Notes: a model not told the origin generated them from the sequence alone. A DNA stretch of 64,000 nt from Actinomycetospora corticicola (GCF_013409505.1 NZ_JACCBN010000001.1:3658001-3722000); one strand, 5' to 3'; positions 24,624 to 33,779 are shown, counted from the stretch's first letter. Numbers and translations: made by a program.

Positions 24624-26522
24624 TCAGTGGCAGTGCTTCCCGGGGTTGGGCGGGACGTCGAGCGCGGGGTTGACGTCGAAGAACCCGACCGGCTTGAGGG
24701 TGAAGCCGGTGTACTCGACCGGCATCACCGGCCAGTCCTCCGGGCGCGGGAAGTGCGTGGTGCCGAAGGTGTGCCACACGACGATGTCGCCGCCGTCGAC
24801 GTCCCGGTCGGCCTGGGTCCACCGCGGCAGCCCGTCGCCGCCGGGGTTCTGGTTGACGAAGTCCCCGGCCGGATAGCGCTCGTCGGGCGCATAGGGCGTC
24901 ACCCAGAGGTTGTGGGTGGAGAACCCGGCGCGGGCGTGGATCGAGGACTGCTCGTCGGCCAGCAGGGTGGCCTTGTTCTCCGGGTGCAGGGCGTACCCGA
25001 CGGGCTTCCCGACGGCGTTGGTCTTCTCCGGATTGACGATGTGCCAGGTCCGCACCACCGACCCGTCGTTGTCACGCTGTGCGCTCCGCTCGGAGGTCAA
25101 CCGCGTGACCTTGCGCCGGAACGCGTTGCCGTACGGGTTGCCCTCCCCCATCGGCACGCGCTCGGCCTCGACCTCGTCGACGGCGTTGTGCACCCCGTCG
25201 ACGGTCATGTCGAGCCTGGCGCAGAACAGGTGCTGGTGGAACGGCGCGGCGAGCCCGGGCGCGACCTCGGCCGCGTACTCCCCCGGCGTCGCCGAGGCGA
25301 ACACCATGCCGGTCGCCTTGACCTCGAGCTGGATCGTGCCGTCGAGATAGAGGTACCAGTAGAACCCGTAGTCGTAGTTGCCGATCGGCACGAAGAACGA
25401 GATGACCAGCCGTCGCTGGCGGCGTACCTCGGAGGCCTGCGTGAAGAACAGGTCGGAATGCTTCCACAGCACCCCGTAGTCCTCCTCGTGCATGCAGATC
25501 GCATTCGTGATCGTGCGCGGGTTCCCGTCGTCGCCCGCGATCACGGCGTCGGTGTAGTGGATGTCGCCGAGGCAGTCGCAGCCCAGGCGCAGGGAATCGG
25601 CGTAGCGGGCGAACATGTACTCGCCGCAGTCGAAGTAGTTCTGCCAGAACCGCACCGGGGCGGGGTCGGCGTAGGGCACCACCATCTCCGCGACGCTCGC
25701 GCGGTGGACGACCGGCCGGCCGTCGAACGCGACCTGGTGCAGGGTCAGGCCCTCGCGCTCGTTGAACCCGTAGCGCAGGTCCCACTTCCCCCAGCGGACG
25801 TGGTTGCCCTCGACGGTGAAGCTGCGCCCCTCGGGCTGGGTGATCTCGATGGGCCTGAGGGAGTCCAGCGGCGGGCCCTGCACGGCCGGGTCCTGGAAGT
25901 TGCCCGACACCTCCGGGACCGGCACGTGCTGGTGGTCGATGACCCGGTCGACGGTGCGCGCGGTGAGGTCGACGTAGGCGACCAGGCCGTCGATCGGGTG
26001 GGCCCACGGGTGGTCGTCGGGCCCGTCCTGGCGGAAGCCGAACGCCCGCGCCATCCGGCGCCCGACCTCGTCGGGATAGTCGTAGACCCCGGCCGAGAGC
26101 GGCACTGCGCGCACGGTCATCGGGTCGATCCCGCGGGCGGCGAGCGCGTCGGTCCAGCGGGCGTCCGCCCGCAGGATGTCGTCCATCGGCTCGAACTCGG
26201 AGTCGATGATCGGCGGCTGCCCGTCCCGGGCCGGGTCGAGCTCGCGACCGGACACCACCTCGCCGCGGGTCGCGGACACGACGGTGTCCCAGGACCGGCC
26301 GGAGTCGAGGTCGAGCAGCACCACGCGGAAGCGCCGGTCCACCGCGTCGCCCGCGCTGAACGCGAGGACCTCGGACTTCGGCGGCTCCTCCAGGTCGGCG
26401 AAGCAGTAGCGGACCCGGTCGGTGAGCAGGCCCGCCTCGACGAGCACCTCCCGGACGGCCGCGTACTCGGCCTCGGTCGGCATCTCCAGCGGGTGGGTCA
26501 CCGTGCTGACGGTGGCGGTCAT
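24624..26522 (-). CDS. Copper amine oxidase (primary-amine oxidase)
   Basis: 632 residues from ATG 26522, overlapping the permease stop (ATGA). Topaquinone precursor Tyr383 lies in GNYDYG. The catalytic-base region is FDCGEYMFARYADSLRLGCDCLG (Asp298). Copper ligands are His429 and His431 in HQHLF and His590 in GTTHFPRPEDWPVMP. It oxidises a primary amine to aldehyde, ammonia and H2O2. Coupling to an APC permease suggests uptake and oxidation of the same amine; no aldehyde dehydrogenase is adjacent. Confidence 0.94.
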   Translation of the reverse strand: MTATVSTVTHPLEMPTEAEYAAVREVLVEAGLLTDRVRYCFADLEEPPKSEVLAFSAGDAVDRRFRVVLLDLDSGRSWDTVVSATRGEVVSGRELDPARDGQPPIIDSEFEPMDDILRADARWTDALAARGIDPMTVRAVPLSAGVYDYPDEVGRRMARAFGFRQDGPDDHPWAHPIDGLVAYVDLTARTVDRVIDHQHVPVPEVSGNFQDPAVQGPPLDSLRPIEITQPEGRSFTVEGNHVRWGKWDLRYGFNEREGLTLHQVAFDGRPVVHRASVAEMVVPYADPAPVRFWQNYFDCGEYMFARYADSLRLGCDCLGDIHYTDAVIAGDDGNPRTITNAICMHEEDYGVLWKHSDLFFTQASEVRRQRRLVISFFVPIGNYDYGFYWYLYLDGTIQLEVKATGMVFASATPGEYAAEVAPGLAAPFHQHLFCARLDMTVDGVHNAVDEVEAERVPMGEGNPYGNAFRRKVTRLTSERSAQRDNDGSVVRTWHIVNPEKTNAVGKPVGYALHPENKATLLADEQSSIHARAGFSTHNLWVTPYAPDERYPAGDFVNQNPGGDGLPRWTQADRDVDGGDIVVWHTFGTTHFPRPEDWPVMPVEYTGFTLKPVGFFDVNPALDVPPNPGKHCH

Positions 26523-27964
26523 GCGAGCTCCTTCTCGGACGTCGGGTCGGAGGACGGGTTCCGGACGGCGGGTGTGGGCGGGGCTTCGCGGCGGACCAGC
26601 GCCACGACGATCCCCAGCACCGTGACCAGCGCGAGGACCCCGCCGAGGACGACGGCGAGCCCGGTCGACCCGCCGATCAGGGTCGGGAAGTTCGCGATCG
26701 TGAGGACGAGGCAGACCCCGAGCCCGACGAGGCCGAGCGTCGGGGCGACCCGCGTGTGCCAGACCCGCCGGTCGGCGCCGGTGCGGGCGAAGAACACCAG
26801 GACCGCGAGGCAGGTGACCACCATGAGCACGAGCAGCCCGAGGGTCGCCACGCCGGCCGCCCACGCGAAGACCTGCGCCACGGGGTCGAGCCCGGCCACC
26901 ACGCAGACCGCGATGATCACGAAGGACAGCCCCGACTGCGACAGGGACGCGACGTGCGGCGAGCCGTGCCGGGCGTGCGTCCGGGCGCACGCCTCGGGCA
27001 GGGCGCGGTTCCCGCCGAGGGCGTACCAGTAGCGGGCGGCGACGTTGTGGAAGGACAGGATCGCCGCGAAGATGCTGGTCACGAGCAGGATCCCGACGAC
27101 GTGCCCGGCGACGGGCCCGAGCCAGGTCGTCACGGTCGAGGTCAGCAGCGTGCCGGGGTTGGTCGCCGCCTCGGAGACGACGGCACCGTCGCCCCAGGCC
27201 GAGACCAGAGCCCACGTCGAGAGCGCGTAGAACACCCCGACGACGGCGAGCGCGAGGTAAGTGGCCCGCGGGATGGTCCGGTCGGGGTCGCGGGCCTCGT
27301 CGCGGAACACCGCGGTGGCCTCGAAGCCGATGAAGCTCGCGATCGCGAACATGACCGCGATGCCCACCGCGCCCGAGCCGATCTGCGTGGGCTGCAGGAA
27401 GGCCGTCGAGAGGCCCTCGGGCCCGCCGCCGGACCCGACGACCACCGCGTCGAGCACGAGCACCACCGCGATCTCGGCGACCAGCAGCACGCCCAGCACC
27501 CGGCTGGACAACTCGATGTGCCGGTAACCCAGCACCGCGACCAGCGCCATCAGCAGGAACGTCCACCCCCACCACGGCAGGCTCGGACCGCCGAAGCTCG
27601 TGACGAGCTCGTCGAGGGCCGCGCCGACGTAGCCGAACACCGCCGCCTGCACGGCCGCGTAGGTGGCGAGCGCCAGGAACGCGGCGCCGAGGCCGAGCGG
27701 GCGACCGAGCCCCGCGCGGATGTAGGTGAAGAAGGCCCCGGCGTCGGGGACGTGCGGGCTCATCGCGCAGAAGCCGACCGCGAAGAACGCGAGTACCACC
27801 GCGCAGAGCACGAACATCGCGGGGAACGCCGCCCCGTTCCCCGCGCCGATCCCGAGCGGGACCGCGCCCGCGATGACGGTCAGCGGGGCCGCGGCGGCCA
27901 CGACCATGAACACGATCGACCCGGCCCCGAGTGTCCCGGACAACCGAGGAGTCGGTGCGCCCAT
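26519..27964 (-). CDS. APC-superfamily amino acid/amine permease
   Basis: 481 residues with about 12 hydrophobic helices. The first helix region, SIVFMVVAAAAPLTVIAGAVP, and the FIGFEATAVFRDEARDPDRTIPRATY loop are hallmarks of APC permeases. ATG 27964 has AAGGGAG upstream. Translationally coupled to the copper amine oxidase, it is the probable importer of that enzyme's amine substrate. Confidence 0.9.
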   Translation of the reverse strand: MGAPTPRLSGTLGAGSIVFMVVAAAAPLTVIAGAVPLGIGAGNGAAFPAMFVLCAVVLAFFAVGFCAMSPHVPDAGAFFTYIRAGLGRPLGLGAAFLALATYAAVQAAVFGYVGAALDELVTSFGGPSLPWWGWTFLLMALVAVLGYRHIELSSRVLGVLLVAEIAVVLVLDAVVVGSGGGPEGLSTAFLQPTQIGSGAVGIAVMFAIASFIGFEATAVFRDEARDPDRTIPRATYLALAVVGVFYALSTWALVSAWGDGAVVSEAATNPGTLLTSTVTTWLGPVAGHVVGILLVTSIFAAILSFHNVAARYWYALGGNRALPEACARTHARHGSPHVASLSQSGLSFVIIAVCVVAGLDPVAQVFAWAAGVATLGLLVLMVVTCLAVLVFFARTGADRRVWHTRVAPTLGLVGLGVCLVLTIANFPTLIGGSTGLAVVLGGVLALVTVLGIVVALVRREAPPTPAVRNPSSDPTSEKELA

Positions 27965-28099
27965 CTCGCGCTCCCTTCGCGACGACGGATATGTCGCGGG
28001 TCACGCTGGCGAGCAGACACCTACCCGGTCAAGGACGGGTACGGAACTGCGGGAGCAGCTCGCGACACATTCCCGCGCTGCACCGCCGGTGGGCATCGA

Positions 28100-28170
28100 A
28101 TTCTCCGAACGGAGAATGAGATCGGTGTTCCTCCGCTCCAAACGAGAATCGTCGTCGACAGTTTCTCGTT
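28100..28170. promoter_or_regulatory. Two palindromic operators in the amine-oxidase control region
   Basis: Site 1 (28100-28117) is a perfect palindrome, ATTCTCCG-AA-CGGAGAAT. Site 2 (28141-28170) has perfect 8-base inverted arms AACGAGAA and TTCTCGTT separated by 14 bases. The related half-sites (CGGAGAAT, ACGAGAAT) suggest one regulator binding both; the IclR protein encoded at 29665 is the obvious candidate. The rest of the 250-base intergenic region between the divergent permeases holds no gene. Confidence 0.65.
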
Positions 28171-28213
28171 CGGGACCGTTCCCCCCGTCGCACCTGCGCT
28201 CTACGGTACGGCG

Positions 28214-29668
28214 GTGCGCACGACACGAGGGGTCCAGGGCCTGCGCGCCCGCTCCCCCGTGGCGGGTCTGCGACGGCGCGAGCTGGGCCCCCTGGGGGTC
28301 CTCGCGCAGTCGGTGGCCACCACCGCTCCGGCCGGGGCCATGGCCGCGGTACCCCTGCTGGTGACCGCGGCGGCGGGACGCGACGCCCCGTGGTCGGTGG
28401 CGATCGCGGCGGCACTGGTCGGACTGGTGGTCGCCTCGATCGCCGTGTTCGCCCGACGCATGGCAGCCGCGGGCGGGCTCTACAGCTTCACCGCCAAGGG
28501 CCTCGGGCCCGGCGGGGCCTACGCCTGCGCGGTGTCGATGGTGGTCGGCTACGCACTGCTCGTGGCCGCGGCGCTCGTGGGCGCGTCCTGGTACGCCCGG
28601 GCCCTCGTCGAACGGCTGTGGCCGGTGGACACGACGGCGGTCGGGGTCGCCGTCGTCGTCGTGCTGAGCGCCGCGATCGCCGCCTGCGCGGTGCGCGGGG
28701 TCCGGCTCGCCGGTCGCGTCATGCTCGTCGTCGAGGGCGTCTCGATCACGCTGATCCTCGTCGTGCTCGTGACCCTCGCGGTGCGGGCGCCGGCCGGCCC
28801 GGTACCCCCGCCGCCGCCGTCCGGCGGGGTGACCGGCGTCGCCGCCGGGGTGCTCCCGGCCGTCGCAGCGTTCATCGGCTTCGACTCGGCGACCGCGTTG
28901 GGGGTCGAGGCGCGCCGCCCGTACGCGAGCGTGCCGCGGGCCGTCGCGGTGACGGCGGGCGGGGCCGCGCTGCTCTACCTCGTCGCGATGCTCGTCCACC
29001 TCGCGGCGCCGGCCGTGCTGCCCGCCCTGACGGTCGCCGCACCCGACGGCGGGCCGGGCGCCGCGGTGATCGGCACCTGGGCGCCGGTGCTGCTCGACGC
29101 CGGGATCATCGCCTCGTTCGGTGCCTGCACGCTGGCCGCCCTGAACACCCTGGTACGGGTGCTGTTCTCGCTGGCCCGGGAGGGGGTCGCGCCGGCGGTG
29201 CTCGGCCGCACGCACCGACGCCACCTGACGCCCGCGGCCGCGGTCGGGCTGACCGTGCCGCTGCTGGCGCTCCCACCCGTCGTCGGAATACTGGCCGGGG
29301 TCGAGCCGCAGGACCTCCTCGGCGGGTTCCTCGCCGTCGCGACCATCGGCTTCCTCGCCGCCTACCTGCTCGTGTGCCTGGCCGCCCCCCGCTTCCTGCG
29401 CCGGATCTCCGAGCTCACCCGCGCCGTCGTCGTGACGGCCTGGTGCGCGGTGCCGGCCCTCGGTCTGGTGATCGTGGTGGCACTGTGGCGCTCGGCGGGA
29501 CCGCTCCTGCCCGTGACCGTCGGCGTGGTGGCGCTGGCCGCGGCCACGGGCTGGGTCGCGCTGCGGCGCACCCACCGGGCCCAGCTCGACGGCATGGGCG
29601 TGTACGACGAGACGACCACGGCCGACCTGCACCCCGCGGACCGCTCGACCGCGGACCGGCCGCGATGA
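28214..29668 (+). CDS. APC-superfamily amino acid/amine permease (second)
   Basis: 484 residues if GTG 28214 is the start; no strong ribosome site is visible. About 12 hydrophobic helices, with the APC motif AFIGFDSATALGVEARRPYASVPRAV and an amphipathic C-terminal tail. Divergent from the amine-oxidase permease and ending in ATGA overlap with the IclR gene. Having two permeases around one oxidase suggests two amines, or import plus product export. Confidence 0.88.
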   Translation: MRTTRGVQGLRARSPVAGLRRRELGPLGVLAQSVATTAPAGAMAAVPLLVTAAAGRDAPWSVAIAAALVGLVVASIAVFARRMAAAGGLYSFTAKGLGPGGAYACAVSMVVGYALLVAAALVGASWYARALVERLWPVDTTAVGVAVVVVLSAAIAACAVRGVRLAGRVMLVVEGVSITLILVVLVTLAVRAPAGPVPPPPPSGGVTGVAAGVLPAVAAFIGFDSATALGVEARRPYASVPRAVAVTAGGAALLYLVAMLVHLAAPAVLPALTVAAPDGGPGAAVIGTWAPVLLDAGIIASFGACTLAALNTLVRVLFSLAREGVAPAVLGRTHRRHLTPAAAVGLTVPLLALPPVVGILAGVEPQDLLGGFLAVATIGFLAAYLLVCLAAPRFLRRISELTRAVVVTAWCAVPALGLVIVVALWRSAGPLLPVTVGVVALAAATGWVALRRTHRAQLDGMGVYDETTTADLHPADRSTADRPR

Positions 29669-30408
29669 GTCCGACGGACGCGGCGCGCACCATCACCGGA
29701 CGCCAGCCGCAGGCGGTCCGCAGCGCGCTCGCGATCCTGGAGGCGGTCGCTGCGGCCGGCGTCGGGGCCACGGCCAAGGACATCTCCACCGAGCTGCGCA
29801 TCCCGCCCGCGACGACCTACCGGCTGCTCAACCTCCTCGTCGCCGAGGAGTACCTGGTGCGCCTGCCCGACCTGCACGGCTTCGCGCTGGGGCGGCGCGT
29901 GGCGAACCTCGCGCCCGCACCGCTGAGCACCCCGACCGCGGCCCGTGAGGTGCTCGAGCGGCTGCGGCGACGAGTGCGGTGGGGCGCCCACCTCGCGGGC
30001 TACGTCGGGCATCGGCTGGTCTTCCTCGACCCCGATCCCGATCACCCGCCCGTCGACGCCGGCGAGCTCTCCCGGCACCTGCACGCGAGCTCGCTCGGGC
30101 GCCTCCTGCTCGCCGAGCACGACGAGCCACTCCCACCGGCCGTCCGCCTCACCCCCCGGACGGTGGTCGACCCCCAGGAACTGCAGGGCCGCCTCGCCGA
30201 GGTCCGCGCGACGGGGCTGGCCCGCCAGTGCGGGGAGTTCCGCGCCGAGCACGGGTGCCTGGCCGTCGGGGTGCGGGCTCCCGGCGACGGCCGGCTGGTG
30301 GCGGGCCTCGCGCTCACCGGGCCCGCCGCCCGGGTCGCCGCCCCGAACGTCGACCTCGTCGAGATGCTGCGGGCCCACGCCGTCGAGCTCGGTCCTCTCC
30401 TGGCCTGA
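29665..30408 (+). CDS. IclR-family transcriptional regulator
   Basis: 247 residues from ATG 29665 (ATGA overlap with the permease). The N-terminal winged helix is QAVRSALAILEAVAAAGVGATAKDISTELRIPPATTYRLLNLLVAEEYLVR; the IclR effector domain follows from about residue 80. It is co-transcribed with the second permease and most likely controls the amine oxidase/permease divergon through the palindromes at 28100-28170. Confidence 0.92.
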   Translation: MSPTDAARTITGRQPQAVRSALAILEAVAAAGVGATAKDISTELRIPPATTYRLLNLLVAEEYLVRLPDLHGFALGRRVANLAPAPLSTPTAAREVLERLRRRVRWGAHLAGYVGHRLVFLDPDPDHPPVDAGELSRHLHASSLGRLLLAEHDEPLPPAVRLTPRTVVDPQELQGRLAEVRATGLARQCGEFRAEHGCLAVGVRAPGDGRLVAGLALTGPAARVAAPNVDLVEMLRAHAVELGPLLA

Positions 30409-30484
30409 GGAGCGCACGATGCGCAGGCCCGGCCGCGCGGCTCGACGGGCCGTCGACCGACGCGCGGTCGTGGCGTCGGGCGCC

Positions 30485-31273
30485 TCACCGCGTGAGGGTG
30501 AGCGCCTCCGGCCCCCGGGCGGGGCGGCCGAGCAGGGTGGGGACCGCCGGGTCCACCTGCTCGGCCTCGCCGCGGCGGTAGTGCGCGTAGTCCTCGATCA
30601 GCCCGTCGGCCTGCCACGCCGGGAGCACCCCGTCCAGCATCGCGCGGAACGCGGCCGGGTCGAGGTCGACGAACTCCGGGCCGAGCGTCGCCGCGAGCTC
30701 CGCGTGGGTCACCGGGGCCGGCCCGGTCAGCGTGTAGGTCGCGCCGACGTGACCGTCCTCGGTGAGCACCACCGCGGCGACCGCCGCGATGTCCCGGACG
30801 TCGATCACGCTCACCCGGGCGTCGCCCACCGGCGCACCCAGCACCCCGCCGTACGCCGCCGCGGCCACGGCCTGGACGAACAGGTTCGGTCGCAGCACCG
30901 TCACCTCGAGCGGCAGCGTCGCCACGTGGGCCTCCACCTGCGCGTGCCAGCGCAGGAACCGCACCGGCGAGTCCGCGGCGGCCCCGAGCTGCGAGAGCAG
31001 GACGAGCCGCCGCACGCCCGCGGCGACCGCGAGGTCGGCGCAGCGGATCTGCTGCTCGGCCGCCCGCGCCGAGGACGGGGTGTTGAGGAACAGCACGTCC
31101 ACCCCCCTCAGGGCGACGGCGAGCGAGGCCGCGTCGTCGAGGTCGGCCACCACCTCCCCGGGCGAACCGGTCGCCCGGCGCACCATCGGGCGCACCGTCA
31201 CCCCGCGTGCGGTCAGCTCCGGCACGAGCTCCACCCCGATCCGACCGGTCGCACCCGTCACGAGCACCGTCAT
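30485..31273 (-). CDS. NmrA-like NAD(P)-binding protein
   Basis: 262 residues from ATG 31273 with GGAGGTGG upstream. Rossmann motif TGATGRIG at the N-terminus, then SQLGAAADSPVRFLRWHAQVEA and an active-site region lacking the YxxxK pair. Typical of NmrA/HSCARG-type redox sensors or atypical SDR reductases. Two near-identical palindromes lie immediately upstream, so expression is probably tightly repressed until an inducer appears; the regulator is not adjacent. Confidence 0.85.
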   Translation of the reverse strand: MTVLVTGATGRIGVELVPELTARGVTVRPMVRRATGSPGEVVADLDDAASLAVALRGVDVLFLNTPSSARAAEQQIRCADLAVAAGVRRLVLLSQLGAAADSPVRFLRWHAQVEAHVATLPLEVTVLRPNLFVQAVAAAAYGGVLGAPVGDARVSVIDVRDIAAVAAVVLTEDGHVGATYTLTGPAPVTHAELAATLGPEFVDLDPAAFRAMLDGVLPAWQADGLIEDYAHYRRGEAEQVDPAVPTLLGRPARGPEALTLTR

Positions 31274-31290
31274 CCCGCCACCTCCGATTC

Positions 31291-31348
31291 GAGAGCACTG
31301 CTCTCTCAATGTGGCACGCCCATCGCAGGAAAGCAAGAGCAGTGCTCT
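31291..31348. promoter_or_regulatory. Twin palindromic operators upstream of the NmrA-like gene
   Basis: GAGAGCACTGCTCTC (31291-31305) and AGAGCAGTGCTCT (31336-31348) are two copies of the same palindrome, with centres 44 bases apart (about four helical turns). Both lie between the NmrA-like gene and the start of the M56 gene. The shape is that of a TetR-family operator pair, possibly looping. Confidence 0.7.
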
Positions 31349-31455
31349 CCAAACCTGCGAACGGCAGCCAGGGACGGTGCGCCCCGCCGCCAGTTGCCCC
31401 GAGGCCGTCGGACACGACTGCCACACTGAGGCCCCCACCCCCTGAGGAGTCGACG

Positions 31456-32376
31456 GTGTCGATCGCGGTCTTCCTGGTGCTGGTCGCTCCGGCGGCTCTC
31501 CTGCCGCTCATGGGTGCACGGGCGGGTCGGTTCCTCGCCGACCAGCTGCGCCCGACCTGGAGCGTCGCCGTGCTGACCGGCGCGCTGGTGGGCTTCGCCG
31601 CGGTGACCGTGGCCGGTCTCGCTCTGCTCGCCGCCGTCGCCGTGTCGGAATGGGAACCGGCGCTGGTGTCGCGGACGTGGTCGCTGGCGGCGCTGATCGG
31701 TGGCCGCGAGGAGGTCACCGCACCGCTCGGCGTGGCCCTCGGCGTGCTCGCCTCGCTGGGCCTGGGGATCGTCGCGGTCCGCGTGGCGCTCGCCGTCCGC
31801 GGGGTGTCCCGGCGGTACCGGTGGGCGGGCCGTCAGATTCCTCCCGACGTCGGGCCCGGCTCGGTGATCGAGGCGCCGGAGGCCGGGGTTCCGGCCCGGG
31901 CCCTCCCGGTCCGGGGCGGCCACATCCTGGTCGACGCCCGACTCTGGGCCGGTCTGCCCGACCGGCACCGTGACGCCGTCCTGGCCCACGAACGGGCCCA
32001 TCTGCGTCGCCACCACGACCGGCACCTCGTCGTCGCCGCCCTGGCCTGCGCCTGCAACCCGCTGCTCGGACCGCTCGCCCGCGCCCTGGACTACGCCCTC
32101 GAGCGCAGCGCCGACGAGGACGCCGCCCGCACCTGCGACCGTCGGACCGTCGCGCACGCGATCGGGGCCGTCGCCCTCGTGGGCCGCCCGGACCGCCCGG
32201 TGCTCGCGGCCACCGGCGCAGCGGTGCCGCGCCGGGTCGGCGCCCTGCTCGACACACCGCACACCACCTGGCGCGGGGCCGCGACCGCGGTCGGTGTCCT
32301 GCTCACCCTCGTGGCCTCCGTCGGCCTCGCCCACCACGCGTGGGTCGACCTGCTGGAGATCCTCGCGACCCGGTAG
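31456..32376 (+). CDS. M56/BlaR1-like membrane metallopeptidase
   Basis: 306 residues from GTG 31456 (GAGGAG upstream). Three or four hydrophobic helices; the zinc-protease motif HERAH is in VLAHERAHLRRHHD near residue 180, and a final membrane helix is close to the C-terminus. It lacks the extracellular penicillin-binding sensor domain of true BlaR1/MecR1. Its partner BlaI-like gene is convergent, with 2 bases between stops. It probably cleaves that repressor or another target in response to envelope stress. Confidence 0.85.
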   Translation: MSIAVFLVLVAPAALLPLMGARAGRFLADQLRPTWSVAVLTGALVGFAAVTVAGLALLAAVAVSEWEPALVSRTWSLAALIGGREEVTAPLGVALGVLASLGLGIVAVRVALAVRGVSRRYRWAGRQIPPDVGPGSVIEAPEAGVPARALPVRGGHILVDARLWAGLPDRHRDAVLAHERAHLRRHHDRHLVVAALACACNPLLGPLARALDYALERSADEDAARTCDRRTVAHAIGAVALVGRPDRPVLAATGAAVPRRVGALLDTPHTTWRGAATAVGVLLTLVASVGLAHHAWVDLLEILATR

Positions 32377-32378
32377 GC

Positions 32379-32780
32379 CTACCGCTCGGGTTCGGCCTCC
32401 GGGTGCTCGGCGAGCAGTCGCCGCAGCACCGCCTCGTCGTCGCTCGACAGATCCGAGACGAAGCGCGAGAGCACCTCGCGCCGATCGACGTCGCCCTCGA
32501 GCACCCGACGCATCGCCCGCGCCGCCAATCCCGCGGAATCGGCGGCGGGGGCATAGCGGTGCGATCGACCGTCCCGCTCGCGCACGAGCAGGCCTTTCGC
32601 GTGCAGGCGCCCGAGCGTGGTGATCACCGTCGAGTACGCCAGCGGACGCGCCAGGCCGTCCCGCACCTCCGCGGCGTTGAGCGGGCGACCCGTCCGCTCG
32701 AGGACCGCCCACACCTCGGCGGCCAACTCGCCGCGGGCCCGTGCGTGCTCCTCGCCGTCCGCCCGCGCCACGCGCCCCAT
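32379..32780 (-). CDS. BlaI/MecI-family transcriptional repressor
   Basis: 133 residues. Winged helix region WAVLERTGRPLNAAEVRDGLARPLAYSTVITTLGRLHAKGLLVRERDGRSHRYAP matches BlaI/MecI/CopY proteins, with the C-terminal dimerisation helices after it. Its promoter region holds a TCTAC-N6-GTAGA palindrome shared with the divergent lipoprotein operon. Proteolysis by the convergent M56 peptidase is the expected release mechanism. Confidence 0.9.
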   Translation of the reverse strand: MGRVARADGEEHARARGELAAEVWAVLERTGRPLNAAEVRDGLARPLAYSTVITTLGRLHAKGLLVRERDGRSHRYAPAADSAGLAARAMRRVLEGDVDRREVLSRFVSDLSSDDEAVLRRLLAEHPEAEPER

Positions 32781-32821
32781 CCTGCCGCACCGAGCGAACC
32801 CCGCAGCCCGCCGTGCGTCCT

Positions 32822-32837
32822 TCTACACGGACGTAGA
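32822..32837. promoter_or_regulatory. BlaI-type operator
   Basis: TCTAC-N6-GTAGA lies in the 97-base region between the BlaI-like gene and the lipoprotein gene. TAC/GTA-type palindromes are usual for the BlaI/CopY family, so it probably serves both divergent promoters. Confidence 0.55.
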
Positions 32838-32877
32838 TGATGATCCGGTCGTTCACCGCTCTTCCAGGAGGAACCCG

Positions 32878-33261
32878 ATGACCCCGACCCCCCGTCGCGT
32901 CGCGCTCGCCGTGTCCGGCGCCGCACTCGTGCTCGCTCTCGCCGGATGTGGCGGCGGGGACAGCGAGACCTCGGCGAGCAGCTCGGCCCCGGCCGCACCG
33001 GCGGCCACCTCGGCCACGTCCGCGAGCGCCGCCCCGGCCGGCGGGCAGAAGATCTCGGCCAACAACGCCTCCGAGGACGAGCTCGCCCAGCGCTTCGAGC
33101 AGGCCGGGATCCCCAACGCCGAGAAGTGGGCCGACGAGGTGGTCGAGTACCGCCCCTACCCCGCCGACGACCCGAACTTCAACGCTCTGCGCGAGGAGCT
33201 CGCCAAGTACAACCCGGGCCCCGGTGTGGTCGACCAGATCGTCGCCGTCCTCCAGCCGTGA
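32878..33261 (+). CDS. Lipoprotein with helix-hairpin-helix-like domain
   Basis: 127 residues from ATG 32878 behind a perfect AGGAGG. Signal peptide with lipobox LALAGC, then a low-complexity Ser/Ala linker (about 28-55). The compact C-terminal domain begins KISANNASEDELAQRFEQAG, reminiscent of ComEA-like helix-hairpin-helix repeats, and ends EYRPYPADD and a helical tail. It is anchored outside the membrane and is the first gene of a small operon facing the BlaI-like gene. Confidence 0.75.
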   Translation: MTPTPRRVALAVSGAALVLALAGCGGGDSETSASSSAPAAPAATSATSASAAPAGGQKISANNASEDELAQRFEQAGIPNAEKWADEVVEYRPYPADDPNFNALREELAKYNPGPGVVDQIVAVLQP

Positions 33262-33776
33262 CCCACGTCGGCCCCGCGACCGGTCCCACCTCGGACGCGA
33301 CCCGCACCCGCCGTCGGGAACCCGCGGCCGTCCTGCGTACCGGCGCGCTCGTCCTCGCCGGGATCAGCGTCGCCGCGACCGCGTTCGAGCTGGCGAGTGA
33401 GCGGCACTGGAACGACCTCGAGCAGCTCATCCCCTGGGCGGCGCTCGTCGTGCTGCTGGCGGCGATCGGCGCCGTCCTCGTGCCGCGAGCGGCGACGCTG
33501 ACGCTCTCCCGGGTCCTCGCGGCGATCGTGCTCGCGGCGAGCCTCTACGGGATCGTCGACCACACGGTCGCCAACCACGACGCGGGAGCTCTCGACGGCC
33601 GCTACTCCGCGACCTGGGAGGACCTCCCCGTCGCCCAGCAGTGGTGGTACGCCGCCACCAAGACGGTCGGGCCCGCCCCGACCCTCGCCCCCGGGGTCCT
33701 CGGCCAGGCCGCGCTCCTCGTGCTGCTCGCCGGCATCGGCCGCCGGGACCGCGCAGCCTCGCGACACCGGACCTAG
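33258..33776 (+). CDS. Integral membrane protein, 172 residues
   Basis: GTG 33258 overlaps the lipoprotein stop (GTGA). Four hydrophobic helices; the loop between helices 3 and 4 (HTVANHDAGALDGRYSATWEDLPVAQQWWYAATK) is probably extracytoplasmic. No family recognised. Coupling to the lipoprotein suggests the two form an envelope complex under BlaI/M56 control. Confidence 0.75.
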   Translation: MTHVGPATGPTSDATRTRRREPAAVLRTGALVLAGISVAATAFELASERHWNDLEQLIPWAALVVLLAAIGAVLVPRAATLTLSRVLAAIVLAASLYGIVDHTVANHDAGALDGRYSATWEDLPVAQQWWYAATKTVGPAPTLAPGVLGQAALLVLLAGIGRRDRAASRHRT

Positions 33777-33779
33777 GCG

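Noticed and set aside
24627..27032. 801-codon plus-strand open frame
   Set aside because: Antisense to the copper amine oxidase and permease, both of which have complete catalytic and membrane motifs.
31306..32856. 516-codon minus-strand open frame
   Set aside because: Opposite the M56 peptidase and overlapping the BlaI-like gene in another frame; low-complexity composition.
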